A stretch of 64,000 bases of DNA from Ehrlichia canis str. Jake (GCF_000012565.1 NC_007354.1:806001-870000); one strand, 5' to 3'; shown: positions 19,706-29,796, counted from the stretch's first letter. Numbers and translations: made by a program. Notes: generated by a model not told the origin, from the letters alone.

Positions 19706-20557
19706 ATGAAACAACGTTTAGAGGGAATTTTGTCCTGTAATATATCAGAGCTAATGAAACATTATAGTAGCTTACTTATCCAAAAGCTAGAGAGTATGCT
19801 ACCAGAAAATAATCAAGATATATTACTGACATCTATAAGATACTCTATATTTTCTCCTGGTAAGCATATACGTCCTTTTCTTGTTAATGCTGTAGCTCAA
19901 ATGTTTGATGTCAATGTAGATAGAACTCTACCTGTTAGTGCAGCTGTAGAAATCATACATGTCTACTCATTAATACATGATGATCTACCAGGAATGGATA
20001 ATGAAGAAATACGCCGTGGACAAGCAAGCTCTCATAAAAAATTCAACGAAGCAGTTGCAATATTAACTGGTGATGCATTATTAACTCTAGCATTTGAAAT
20101 ATTATCAACAATCAATGAATCACCACTTATACGATGCCGTATAATAAAAACTTTAGCTCATGCTATAGGATACCAAGGCATGATACAAGGGCAAATACTT
20201 GATACAGAAACTATAGCAAAAGACATAAATGAAATACAAAACATACATGTATTAAAAACAGCACAGTTTTTTTCTGCAATATGTGAATTAGGAGGAATAT
20301 TAGGTAACGCATCAAATATCCAATTAAATGCTCTTGCAAATTATGGATTAAATCTTGGACATGCTTTTCAAATAAAAGATGATATTGCAGATGAAGATCA
20401 AGATAAATCCAAAAACAATATCCTCAATATAATAAACAATAAAGATGCTAAAAACTATGCTAGTAATCTAATAGATAAATCAATTGAACACTTAACTATT
20501 TTTTCACATAAGGCAGATATTCTACACAGTTTAGCAGGCTTTATAAGAAATTTATAA
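19706..20557 (+). CDS. ispA: Farnesyl/geranyl diphosphate synthase (IspA-type polyprenyl synthetase)
   Basis: The 283-residue enzyme condenses isopentenyl diphosphate with allylic diphosphates for quinone and undecaprenyl precursors. The first aspartate-rich motif is IHDDLPGMDNEEIRRG (Asp92, Asp93, Asp98), in the DDxxxxD form of short-chain bacterial enzymes. The second is QIKDDIADEDQD near 220. Length is typical of FPP synthase. The product likely feeds the polyprenyl chain used by the two UbiA proteins encoded at 34-36 kb. The FKBP-like gene follows after 5 bases, so the two are probably co-transcribed. Confidence 0.94.
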   Translation: MKQRLEGILSCNISELMKHYSSLLIQKLESMLPENNQDILLTSIRYSIFSPGKHIRPFLVNAVAQMFDVNVDRTLPVSAAVEIIHVYSLIHDDLPGMDNEEIRRGQASSHKKFNEAVAILTGDALLTLAFEILSTINESPLIRCRIIKTLAHAIGYQGMIQGQILDTETIAKDINEIQNIHVLKTAQFFSAICELGGILGNASNIQLNALANYGLNLGHAFQIKDDIADEDQDKSKNNILNIINNKDAKNYASNLIDKSIEHLTIFSHKADILHSLAGFIRNL

Positions 20558-20562
20558 AAAAT

Positions 20563-21474
20563 ATGAAAAAAATACTTTATAGATTATTATACCTCTGTCT
20601 CATTCTAATATCTGTAGCATTGATAGGAAATGGATTACAAATCCTATACACAAAAGCAATGCTTAACAAACAAGATACTAATAACCATACAAAAGCATAT
20701 AAAATTAATATTAATAACTCCCTGACACATATGATAGGATATGACCTATTAAAACCACTAATTGAAGCACGTATTGACTATTATATTAAAAAAAATGGAT
20801 TGGTTGACTATTTAGAAAATATTAAACATAAAATCATAAAGCCAGATCTATTCAAAGCATATGATATCGCAGATGGAAATGGTAAAAAAGTACTCTGTGG
20901 GCAAAACATTTCTGCAGTAGTATATAAATTTTCACATAACACAGATAGTAAAAATATTATTTCTCAAACACTAAAAAATATTCCACAAGAAGTAACATTC
21001 AACTTAGGAGAAAGTATTGTAAAAGAACTAAACTATACAATAGAAGGAATGGAAGAGGAAGGCCAACGTATTATCATATTAACAGATGAAGAAAATAATC
21101 TGAAAGAACAGTATTATGTCAAATTAACATCTATTAATTCATCATATCCAGATGAAATCAATGACATGTTGATTTTTAATAATACCATTGAAGATTATAA
21201 AGGTACAATTAACAAAATACGCTGCGGAGATAGTGTAAAAGTGAGATATGATATACGTGAGTCAAATGGAAAAATAATATTAGAGAACCAAGAATTAAAA
21301 GTAGATATTGGAAAAAATCAAGTTCCTCTTGCAATAGAACTAGGGATTATTAACATGAGATCAGATATGACACGATCCATCATAGCCTCACCAAAGCTCT
21401 TTACCAATTTTGAGAAACTTGAACACTTCGATGAAAATAACATTAAAATAATTGATATAAGTATTATTGAATGA
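20563..21474 (+). CDS. Membrane-anchored FKBP-like protein (degenerate peptidyl-prolyl isomerase)
   Basis: The 303-residue protein begins with one membrane segment (about residues 8-27) and is otherwise exported in predicted topology. The middle is unassigned. Near residues 225-265 the pattern GDSVKVRYDIRESNGKIILEN followed by VPLAIELGIINMRSDMTRSIIASP recalls the FKBP fold: the strand pair, then the helix before the GMKxGxxR-like segment. Several usual FKBP active-site aromatics are missing, so isomerase activity is doubtful. It probably acts in the periplasm as a chaperone-like factor. It lies 5 bases after ispA. An Ehrlichia-restricted protein is the alternative. Confidence 0.55.
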   Translation: MKKILYRLLYLCLILISVALIGNGLQILYTKAMLNKQDTNNHTKAYKININNSLTHMIGYDLLKPLIEARIDYYIKKNGLVDYLENIKHKIIKPDLFKAYDIADGNGKKVLCGQNISAVVYKFSHNTDSKNIISQTLKNIPQEVTFNLGESIVKELNYTIEGMEEEGQRIIILTDEENNLKEQYYVKLTSINSSYPDEINDMLIFNNTIEDYKGTINKIRCGDSVKVRYDIRESNGKIILENQELKVDIGKNQVPLAIELGIINMRSDMTRSIIASPKLFTNFEKLEHFDENNIKIIDISIIE

Positions 21475-22179
21475 TACTTTCTAAAATATATTTATGTAAA
21501 ACACTTCTAGAAATATGATTACAGGTTGTATTTAATCTGCTAATGCAGCAACATCTTTTTATTATCAGATTTTTTTCTATAGAATAGCTAAGCATTATAT
21601 TTCATACACATTATAATATTTAGATAATAATATATCAAACATAATATCTATTACGTGTTAATACAGCACAGTAATATTACAACATTTTTTATTTTCTATA
21701 CTTTCTCATGACATAGTATCAACAAACTAATACCGTATAGCATACTTATTAATAATACATTATAAATATCAAACACACAAATTACTCTTTTAAATTATGA
21801 AGTTTTGATTTATGAATAAGTTATCTATTGCTCGTCAATTCCTATTATCGCCGACAATACTTCTCCTAAAATTGAACCATATACGGCAAATGTTTTTACA
21901 CATAAAACTTTAACTGATTCTTTTATTGTGCGGAATAAGTTCTTACAAAAGTTACTTATTGTAAAAGGAATAGATAATAGATTAGTAAAATCTAAATAAA
22001 CTATACTGATTAATTAACCTAATACTTATTATATCTCATAATCCCAAAGATATAAAATAACAAGCACAAAACTTAGGTACTTAGAAATTTCATTGTTACA
22101 AGTTTTCAAATACAATTAATAATACAAATTTTTACACAAAGTACAGATATCACTAAAAATTTAACACATACATCTTGCA
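21475..22179. other. Non-coding region containing an nrdA remnant
   Basis: This 705-base gap lies between the converging FKBP-like and thiO-like genes. Its only recognisable content is a 170-bp nrdA fragment at 21807-21978. The flanks are AT-rich with no supported gene. Confidence 0.6.
21807..21978 (+). pseudogene. Inverted internal fragment of nrdA
   Basis: These about 172 bases match the minus-strand nrdA sequence at about 17739-17920. In nrdA that stretch encodes roughly NKLSIAPTASISIIAGNTSP through VKGKDN. By hand the two agree at about 93% of aligned positions. Differences are mostly transitions, plus a 7-base deletion after 21833 that destroys the frame. The copy is on the opposite strand from its parent and lies about 4 kb away. 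It has no start and cannot make a functional product. It is a dispersed, inverted partial duplication that is still fairly young. Confidence 0.9.
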
Positions 22180-23241
22180 CTAATTAATTATCTCAATAAT
22201 CGAAGAATTACTACTAAAGTTTTCATTAAGTAATAATATTACCTCCTCTATTAAAGATGGAGTTAACAAATACCCATGTCGATACAACCCATTAATCCTT
22301 ACTAAATTACCTTGAACATATATTTTAGGTAAATTATCAGTAAATGCCGCTCTGCAATTACTCGACATATCTATAATTCTTGCTTCAGCAAAACCCTTAT
22401 GTACTGAATAAGCTGCAGACAATAACTCTAATACAGATTGTACTGAAACTTCAGACATATCTGAACTTTCTATTTCAGTAGCTCCAACAACAAATTGAGA
22501 ATTCCTTCTAGGGACTATATATATACTGTATCTAGGGTGTACCATTCTAATTGGCCTATTTAAAATAACTTGTGGAGCATATAATAACAATACTTCACCT
22601 CTAACTCCTCTTAAATTAGGTAAATCATTTTTTGCACCTATACCCCTACAATCAAACACAAAGTCAAATTTAAATTTTCTATCTTCTACAAAAACAACTC
22701 TACTAACAATCTCATTAACAACAGCATACTCATACCAAATCACACCATAGTGTTCTAAAGTACGAGTTGTATTATAAAACAGCTGTGAAGTATCAATTTG
22801 CCCCTCTCCTGGCAAATATAATCCATAAGGAAACGAGAGATTAGGTTCAAGTACTTTCAAATCACTTTCATCTATTATTTGTAAATCATTAAGACAAGAT
22901 CTTTTTTTAATAAACATTATCATTCTCTCAAGATCTGATATGTCATTTCTATGAGCTACTATTAGACTACCAAGCATCTTAAAAGAAGTATCACCTAATA
23001 TACTGCTGAGAATTCTTGGCCATAAATTTAATGATTTTACACCCAACTCAAAAATAGTTTTCTCCATTTTTTCTGATTCCGAATATAAAGCAAGCATACC
23101 TGCAGCAATAACACCACAACTTCTCTTGTCATTTTTACCAAATTTATCAAATAAAGTAACCTGCCAACCTTCACGTAACAATCTTAATGCTAATAACCTA
23201 CCTACTAACCCCGCTCCTACAACTGCTGCTTTCTTATTCAT
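22180..23241 (-). CDS. thiO: FAD-dependent amine oxidase, probably glycine oxidase ThiO
   Basis: The 353-residue flavoprotein belongs to the D-amino-acid oxidase family. It opens with a Rossmann dinucleotide motif (AAVVGAGLVGRLLALRLL, GxGxxG at 9-14) and retains CGVIAAGML and LRGVRGEVLLLYAP segments. The C terminus, INGLYRHGYLLTPSL, matches the GHFRNGILLAPAT-type FAD-contact block of ThiO. ThiO oxidises glycine to dehydroglycine for the thiazole of thiamine. Other DAO-family oxidases are possible, since no thi genes are adjacent. Start ATG at 23241. Confidence 0.75.
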   Translation of the reverse strand: MNKKAAVVGAGLVGRLLALRLLREGWQVTLFDKFGKNDKRSCGVIAAGMLALYSESEKMEKTIFELGVKSLNLWPRILSSILGDTSFKMLGSLIVAHRNDISDLERMIMFIKKRSCLNDLQIIDESDLKVLEPNLSFPYGLYLPGEGQIDTSQLFYNTTRTLEHYGVIWYEYAVVNEIVSRVVFVEDRKFKFDFVFDCRGIGAKNDLPNLRGVRGEVLLLYAPQVILNRPIRMVHPRYSIYIVPRRNSQFVVGATEIESSDMSEVSVQSVLELLSAAYSVHKGFAEARIIDMSSNCRAAFTDNLPKIYVQGNLVRINGLYRHGYLLTPSLIEEVILLLNENFSSNSSIIEIIN

Positions 23242-23692
23242 GATAAATAATTAATTAAATAAACACTTTTTAATACCAATATCATACCCATAGCACAATA
23301 ATGCAACAATTCAACATTTACAATCTTCTTAGATCAAATACTTAAAACATTACACAAAAAAACTACATTACTTTACCAAGTATCACAGCTTCTATTGATT
23401 TAAATAAAAAACATTAATATACTAGAACTACAATATATTACACGAACTATATATTTCATGATAAAAAACTCACTTGTAACTCAAATACTTACCTTATCTA
23501 TACAGCATAACCTAATATTAATGTAATCCTAACAGCACATAATAATCTAGCATAGCTAGCTGACATTATATTGTTTCAATACTAATCAATAAGACACTCA
23601 CCTTTTTAATTAATCTTCTTTTAAGAAGCATCGCTAATATTATCACTATATAAGCTAACCTACACATTTATACAAGTAGACTTCAAATATTT
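23242..23692. other. Non-coding region between thiO-like gene and dnaB
   Basis: These 451 bases lie between two minus-strand genes. I see no RNA gene, clear repeat or recognisable gene remnant. Confidence 0.5.
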
Positions 23693-25159
23693 TTACAAAT
23701 TAAAATCCGCAGGATTATATCTTGATGTATAATCTTTAAATCTACCTTTTTCCGCTTCAAAAAATAACTTAATATTTCCTATTGGACCATTACGCTGCTT
23801 TGAGATCAGTATATCTGCAACATTACTTATTGAATTCATTTTTTCTTGCCATTCCACATGCTTAGCTGTACCTTCAGCTGGTTGTTTTCTAAGTTCATAA
23901 TACTCTTCCCTATACAAAAACATTACAACATCAGCATCTTGTTCTATACTACCAGAATCTCTTAAGTCTGATAGTTGAGGTTTTTTATCATCACGTTGTT
24001 CAACTAACCTAGACAACTGAGATAAAGCAACAACTGGTATATTTAGTTCCTTCGCAATAGATTTAAGTCCTTGTGTTACCTCTGATACTTCTTGAACTCT
24101 ATTTTCTCCACTACGCTTAGTCGTACCTTTGACTAATTGTAAATAATCTATAAATACAGCTTCTAAATTATATAGTTGATGCATTCTTCTAATCCTAGTT
24201 CTTAAACTACTAATAGATATACTAGATGAATCATCAATAATTAATGGTAAACTACACACTTTAGTACTAGCATCAATTACTTTTTTAAGCTCTTCCCCAC
24301 TAATCTTTCCAGACAGTGCCTTATAAGAACTTACATCAGATTCAATAGCTATAACTCTAGAAGCTAATTGTTCAGCTGACATCTCTAATGAAAAAAATCC
24401 AATATGCTGACCATTATATTGACTACTATTACTTAAAATCTTACATGCATTTAATGCCATATTTAATGCTAAAGCTGTTTTTCCCATAGAAGGACGCGCA
24501 GCTAAAATCAGCAAATCAGATTTTTGTAACCCATTTAGCAGTTGATCTAGATCACGAAATCCAACAGATACACCCTGTAATACTCCTTCATTATTTTTTG
24601 CAAACTCTATTTTTTTCTTAATATTTGCAACTAAAAGTGCAAATTGGTGATAAGTTTTATCAGACTTTCCTTGACTACCAAGCAAAAACAACTTTTGTGC
24701 AGCATTTTCTATTTGATAAATTGCAGAATTATCAACATCATAATTATATGCCCCACTAATTAAATCCTGACCAAATGAAATGAGACATCTTCTCAAATAA
24801 GCATCAACAACTATATTTGCTACATTTTTAATATCAAAAACTATACTAGCTTTTGCTGCAATTTTTGCTAAATATTCAACTCCACCAGATTGAATTAAAT
24901 CTTCATCATTGTCAAAAAACATCTTCAAACTAACTTCATTAGCAACTAGCCCACGCTTGTTAATCTTTACTATTTGTTCAAAGATACGACGATGTAGAGT
25001 ATCAAAAAATACATCACTTGTTATTATGTCTTCAACCGCATCACAAATTCTATTGTCACGCAACATTGATCCTAATAATATCTGTTCAGCTTCAATATTA
25101 CAAGGAAGTTCAGATATTATCTGACCAAAGTTCTTACCAGCACTAGATTTTAATTCCAA
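23693..25159 (-). CDS. dnaB: Replicative DNA helicase DnaB
   Basis: The 488-residue protein has the DnaB N-terminal helical domain starting with LPCNIEAEQILLGSML and the RecA-like motor. The Walker A is AARPSMGKTALALNMA (about 221-236), Walker B is AVFIDYLQLV, and the switch region includes SQLSRLVEQRDDKKPQLSDLRDSGSIEQDADVVMFLYREEYY. It unwinds DNA ahead of the replication fork as a hexamer. Length is standard and there is no intein. The gene stands alone, with long non-coding DNA on each side. Confidence 0.98.
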   Translation of the reverse strand: MELKSSAGKNFGQIISELPCNIEAEQILLGSMLRDNRICDAVEDIITSDVFFDTLHRRIFEQIVKINKRGLVANEVSLKMFFDNDEDLIQSGGVEYLAKIAAKASIVFDIKNVANIVVDAYLRRCLISFGQDLISGAYNYDVDNSAIYQIENAAQKLFLLGSQGKSDKTYHQFALLVANIKKKIEFAKNNEGVLQGVSVGFRDLDQLLNGLQKSDLLILAARPSMGKTALALNMALNACKILSNSSQYNGQHIGFFSLEMSAEQLASRVIAIESDVSSYKALSGKISGEELKKVIDASTKVCSLPLIIDDSSSISISSLRTRIRRMHQLYNLEAVFIDYLQLVKGTTKRSGENRVQEVSEVTQGLKSIAKELNIPVVALSQLSRLVEQRDDKKPQLSDLRDSGSIEQDADVVMFLYREEYYELRKQPAEGTAKHVEWQEKMNSISNVADILISKQRNGPIGNIKLFFEAEKGRFKDYTSRYNPADFNL

Positions 25160-25916
25160 AATACCCTCTCAAAAGTAATAATATTATATTTAGATAAAAA
25201 CTTACACACTATTTATAACATCTTACATTTACTAACAAACCAAAAAATTCAATTATTATTTAAAAAACAGTTATAAATACTAAGCATATTTATACCACTC
25301 AACAGCAGTAGTTCATACCAATGAAATCCACATGATTTTGACGTATCTCATAAACAGTATAATATAACAAAACCTAAAATTTGACTGATAACTGGAAATT
25401 AGTAGATGTAACAAAACATTCACAGTAACATATTTGTACTCACAATATCAAATATATAAGAGTCTCTACATCTCTTACACAAAAAATTAAAAATTGACAT
25501 TACAAACTTACAATTGCTAAAAATCAAATTTCTTACTTCTCTAATTCATTATAAAAATAACAACACCTTAACAAAATTCTTCCATACACTGTTAGATTAT
25601 ACAAAAACAAACATTATGTTAATGCTACACCTATTATTTCTAGTAGACAAAATTAAAATTCACATAGCAAATCTATCAGGTATAGAAAATGAAACTTTCT
25701 TGATTTATCATTAAAAATAGCAACGCTTAACAAAATTTTTCTATATACTAATCACATTAGATACAAACACCACATTAACTATCACTATGAATACTATACA
25801 AAATAAATAAAATTTATAATTTATCTATGTTAAAAATAGTAGACATAAAATTACACAAGATATGTACTATCAGACGCAACTATCATACAATGTGGATATA
25901 GATTTAAAATAAATAA
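25160..25916. repeat. Non-coding region with a degenerate direct repeat
   Basis: In this 757-base gap two related blocks occur about 162 bases apart, at about 25545-25625 and 25707-25785. Both contain 'CATTA...AAAATARCAACRCYTTAACAAAATTYTTCYATA' followed by related 'TTAGATAYA...AACA' sequence. A 66-codon open frame at 25514-25714 overlaps the first block, but it has no family resemblance and is regarded as chance. No parent gene was recognised for this repeat. Confidence 0.45.
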
Positions 25917-26342
25917 CTATTTAGATCTTCCTTTATATTTTCCTTGAGATAAAGATCTCATACTTACAAACATCTGCCAAAACCCAGTTTCTTCTTTATC
26001 GAACTTCAACCCAGCAAATCTCTGCAATTTTTCTGACATTACAAACCTGGTCCAATGCCCTATTGGCTCCATAATATCAACAATTTTAATATTACTTTTA
26101 TATTCTGTATTACCTTGAGTAATATCACGAACTAACATTTGATGTTTAATAAGCTCTTTTTGCTTTTTTTCTATATACTTTTTATATTTTTCTTCATCTG
26201 TTAGCTGTTCTTCACAATCATCACCAACAAATATTTTTAAAATATGCTCATGTACATAATTCTTATATAAACTAAACAGTGCTATACAAATACCTAAAGC
26301 ACCTAAAGCTATTACTAAAGAAATAAGAACATCAAAATACAT
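25917..26342 (-). CDS. Uncharacterised single-pass membrane protein
   Basis: I do not recognise this 141-residue protein. It has one N-terminal membrane helix (about residues 5-25) and a charged stretch rich in Glu and Lys (EEQLTDEEKYKKYIEKKQKEL, a likely helix). A C-terminal part containing IVDIMEPIGHWTRFVMSEKLQRFAGLKF follows. The pattern suggests an inner-membrane anchor with a cytosolic domain. The coding bias and clean start support a real gene, probably specific to Ehrlichia or Anaplasmataceae. It is transcribed divergently from tadA, with 125 bases between. Confidence 0.65.
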   Translation of the reverse strand: MYFDVLISLVIALGALGICIALFSLYKNYVHEHILKIFVGDDCEEQLTDEEKYKKYIEKKQKELIKHQMLVRDITQGNTEYKSNIKIVDIMEPIGHWTRFVMSEKLQRFAGLKFDKEETGFWQMFVSMRSLSQGKYKGRSK

Positions 26343-26467
26343 AAAAATATATTAAAAACCTCACATTATATTATATCACAATTCTACTAAAATAGTAACT
26401 CCATCTTTATTATACTAAAATAATATTTTTTCTATATATAATATTATTTTTACTAAAATATAAAATA

Positions 26468-26905
26468 GTGTTTAACTATACATATATGAAACTAGCTATT
26501 TCAAAAGCACAAGAAGATTTATCAGAAGTACCAGTAGGAGCAGTGATAGTATATAATGATGAAGTAATATCTTCTTCTAACAATTCAAATATACAAAATA
26601 CAGATCCAACTGCTCATGCAGAAATTTTAGCTATAAGGGAAGCATGTAAAATACTATCTACACAAATATTAGATCAATGTGATATATATGTAACTTTAGA
26701 ACCATGTGCAATGTGTGCACAAGCCATATCATTTGCTAAGCTACGAAGATTATACTTCGGAGCTTACAATAAAAAATACGGAGCAATTGAAAACGGAGCT
26801 AGAATCTTTCAATTTTGCCATCACGTACCAGAAATATATGGAGGAATACTAGAAAATGAAAACATAAAGCTGATAACAGATTTTTTTAAAAAACTAAGGA
26901 AATAG
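26468..26905 (+). CDS. tadA: tRNA-specific adenosine deaminase TadA
   Basis: This 145-residue enzyme deaminates adenosine 34 to inosine in tRNA-Arg(ACG). The zinc-dependent deaminase motif is HAE (His50, Glu52), followed by PCAMC (Cys80, Cys83). EVPVGAVIV near residue 20 and the C-terminal FFKKLRK are typical of TadA rather than cytidine deaminases. The reading uses GTG at 26468; an ATG seven codons in (26486) is an alternative start that would shorten the first helix. It is divergent from the membrane protein gene at 25917. Confidence 0.92.
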   Translation: MFNYTYMKLAISKAQEDLSEVPVGAVIVYNDEVISSSNNSNIQNTDPTAHAEILAIREACKILSTQILDQCDIYVTLEPCAMCAQAISFAKLRRLYFGAYNKKYGAIENGARIFQFCHHVPEIYGGILENENIKLITDFFKKLRK

Positions 26906-27810
26906 CAACCCCTACACAACATTAAATCAAATGTATCATTTTCATAACCCAGTATATACAACAGAAAAGATGTAATGCTAAACTTATATAAAAATATAAA
27001 ACCTACTACTAATCTAACAAATCTTTCACCTAATAATAAAAATCCAAATAAAGTAATACTATAAAGACACTAATTCATCACACTACCTTAACATATTGAA
27101 AGCACACTTACTAGAACTACAATCTATTCTTCGAATAAAAACACAACATTTTTTAACTTTCCAAAACTTTTACACATGATAATTTTAAACAGCAATACAT
27201 ACTAGAACACACATTGTATGTAAAATTATTAACTTAACAAGTATGTACTCTAAATAATGTTTAATACACTGCTACACTTATATTTTCTATCTTAGACGAC
27301 TTTTTTAATTATATAGTCTTAACAAACAATATTGCAAATATATTAGTACACTTACTCACCCAAGCATGCTAAATGTCACTCACAAATATGTATCTAACTA
27401 AAACAATATTAATTATTGTTATTCAGCAATATTAAATTGTTTTATCTAACATAAATTGAATCACTTAACACATACACAAGAAACTAATAACGCAGATGTA
27501 CCAACATACTCATGTCATCTAATAAATATACTATAAAATACGTTTAAACATCTACTTTAAGTAAAAATACTACCTACAGCTCCTAATATAATAACATCAT
27601 GCTTTCTTACTTGAAAAACCTTTTTAATATTACAGTTTTACGTACTGTATTACATACACATCAAAGTGCATATAAAAATACAAATTAAATATATAAAAAT
27701 TACATCTAATACTTGCTAACATAGAAATATCAAGTTTTTCTACTACTTTATTCCAGAGATAGTACCAAGAAATTAATGCTGTAGATGTATTATTATCCAT
27801 CTATGCAACC
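26906..27810 (-). repeat. Non-coding region with decayed copies of the fabH tail
   Basis: This 905-base region follows the 3' end of fabH. At 27535-27622 a sequence matches about 70% of the last 90 bases of fabH (27812-27902), in the same orientation. A second, more complete copy spans about 27645-27810 and matches 27817-27960. It directly abuts the real fabH stop. The two copies form a degenerate tandem array of the gene's C-terminal coding end with a period of roughly 110-165 bases. Bases 26906-27500 show no other recognisable feature. Confidence 0.6.
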
Positions 27811-28770
27811 TTAAATACGTACTAAACATGTACCCCAAGTCAAACCACCACCTATTGCTGCCAATACAGCAACATCATGTTTTTTTAATTTTCCAGAACT
27901 TCTCGCATAATATAATGCCAAAGGAATTGATGCTGCAGAAGTATTAGCATGTTGATCAATGCTCACAATCATTTTTTCGTAAGGTATTTTTAATCTACGC
28001 GCTACTAATTCAATAATACGTATATTAGCCTGATGCAAAACGAACCAATCAATATCACATATTTCTAAATCATTTTGGCTCAAAATTTCAAGTATAGAAG
28101 CACTCAATTTTTCAATCGCATGTTCAAATACAACAGTACCATTCATGCATATAGTACCAGCAACACCATTATATGCTGTACCACCACTGGTGTATAACAA
28201 ATCATGAAAAGTCCCATCAGAATGCAAATTAGTTGATATAATACCACTATCATCTTCAGTACTACTACTTAAAACTATTGCACCTGCTCCATCCCCAAAT
28301 AAGACACAAGTAGACCTATCTTGCCAATCTAAAATCCTAGACATAATCTCAGCTCCTATAACTAAAACTGTTCTTACTTGGCCAGATTTAATAAAATTAT
28401 CAGCAATAGACAGAGCATATACAAACCCAGAACACACTGCCTGAATATCAAAAGCAAACGCATTTTTACATCCCAACTTTGACTGTACTATAGTAGCACA
28501 ACTAGGGAAAGTCCTATCTGGAGTAGTAGTTGCAACAATAATTAAATCAATCTCATTTTTATCAATACCAGCATTATCCAAAGCCAACTTAGCTGCACTT
28601 GTCGCCATATCAGAAGTCATTTCATTATCTTCAGCGATATGCCTTTGTTTTATACCAGTTCTCTTTACTATCCATTCATCACTAGTTTCAATAGTTAGAG
28701 TAAGCTCATCATTTGTTACTACCTTTTTAGGCAAATATGAGCCAATCCCTAATATGAGAGATCTTTTCAT
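27811..28770 (-). CDS. fabH: 3-oxoacyl-ACP synthase III (FabH)
   Basis: The 319-residue enzyme starts fatty acid synthesis by condensing acetyl-CoA with malonyl-ACP. The catalytic cysteine is Cys113 in DIQAVCSGFVYAL, the histidine lies in FVLHQANIRI near 246 and the asparagine in QHANTSAASIPLAL near 276. The C terminus GGGLTWGTCLVRI is standard. It is the third gene of the rpmF-plsX-fabH operon, with 12 bases after plsX. Its last about 150 bases have been duplicated several times just downstream. Confidence 0.98.
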   Translation of the reverse strand: MKRSLILGIGSYLPKKVVTNDELTLTIETSDEWIVKRTGIKQRHIAEDNEMTSDMATSAAKLALDNAGIDKNEIDLIIVATTTPDRTFPSCATIVQSKLGCKNAFAFDIQAVCSGFVYALSIADNFIKSGQVRTVLVIGAEIMSRILDWQDRSTCVLFGDGAGAIVLSSSTEDDSGIISTNLHSDGTFHDLLYTSGGTAYNGVAGTICMNGTVVFEHAIEKLSASILEILSQNDLEICDIDWFVLHQANIRIIELVARRLKIPYEKMIVSIDQHANTSAASIPLALYYARSSGKLKKHDVAVLAAIGGGLTWGTCLVRI

Positions 28771-28782
28771 TTATAACCAACA

Positions 28783-29796
28783 TTAACCCAATTCATGTAT
28801 AATTTTAGCATTGATATTATTACGTGCAGCATTTACAGCTACTTTAACAGCATGAGCAAAAGCTATTTTATCAGCATTTCCATGACTTTTTACTACAACA
28901 CCATTTAACCCTACTAACATAGCACCATTATAAATTTTTGGATTAAATTTCATGAAATTTCTTTTCATACTAGACTTTAATAACAGTCCTGCAATTTTAG
29001 TTATTATAGAACTAGAAACCGATTTTTCAAACACTGACTTAAAAATATATGCAATAGATTCAGCTACTTTTAATACAACATTTCCACAAAACCCATCTGC
29101 AACAACAACATCAACTTCACCACCTAACATATTAATAGGTTCAATATACCCACAAAAATTTATGCTACTTTCAGCTTGCCTTAACAACAAAAATGCTTCA
29201 CGTATAACATCTGTGCCTTTAACTTCTTCTTCTCCAACATTTAGCAATGCCACTTTAGGATTAGGAACATTTAATACAGCTTTTGCAAAAGCATTACCCA
29301 TAATTGCAAATTGAAATAAAGAATTAGCACTACAATCAACATTAGCACCCAAATCTAATATTACAAAATAACGTTCACACTTAGAAGGAAGTGCACAACA
29401 AATAGCAGGACGCTTTATATTAGGCAGTGTACCTAATACAAAACATGAAATAGCCATCAACGCTCCGGTATTACCAGACGACACAACCCCAGATGTTACA
29501 CCATTCTTTATACTCTCAATTGCACACCACATACTAGAAGATTTACGCTTCCTTAAAGCAAAAGATGGCTTATCATTTGCTAATACTATATCTGGAGTAT
29601 CAATAAATAAACTATGTTCTTTAACATTCTTATACTTATCTAACATAGGAAGCACTTGGCTTTCTTGTCCATATATATTAAAAGAAACATCTTTATTATC
29701 TAATAAATTTGTTAAGGCAAAGTCTAAACCACCTATTACTGCTTCAGGTGCAAAATCACCACCCATAGCATCCACTGCAATTGATATTATGCTCAC
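28783..29796 (-). CDS. plsX: Phosphate acyltransferase PlsX
   Basis: The 337-residue enzyme makes acyl-phosphate from acyl-ACP for phospholipid synthesis. It opens with ISIAVDAMGGDFAPEAVIGG, the family hallmark. It retains SSGNTGALMAIS (about 106-117), LDLGANVDC and VADGFCGNVVLKVAES. Length is normal. It sits between rpmF and fabH on the same strand, with 27 bases to rpmF. This arrangement, common in alphaproteobacteria, couples lipid precursor genes to a ribosomal protein gene. Confidence 0.98.
   Translation of the reverse strand: MSIISIAVDAMGGDFAPEAVIGGLDFALTNLLDNKDVSFNIYGQESQVLPMLDKYKNVKEHSLFIDTPDIVLANDKPSFALRKRKSSSMWCAIESIKNGVTSGVVSSGNTGALMAISCFVLGTLPNIKRPAICCALPSKCERYFVILDLGANVDCSANSLFQFAIMGNAFAKAVLNVPNPKVALLNVGEEEVKGTDVIREAFLLLRQAESSINFCGYIEPINMLGGEVDVVVADGFCGNVVLKVAESIAYIFKSVFEKSVSSSIITKIAGLLLKSSMKRNFMKFNPKIYNGAMLVGLNGVVVKSHGNADKIAFAHAVKVAVNAARNNINAKIIHELG

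Noticed and set aside
25514-25714. A 66-codon plus-strand open frame between dnaB and the gene at 25917
   Set aside because: No recognisable domain, no ribosome site, and it overlaps one unit of a degenerate repeat; it is likely chance in AT-rich DNA.
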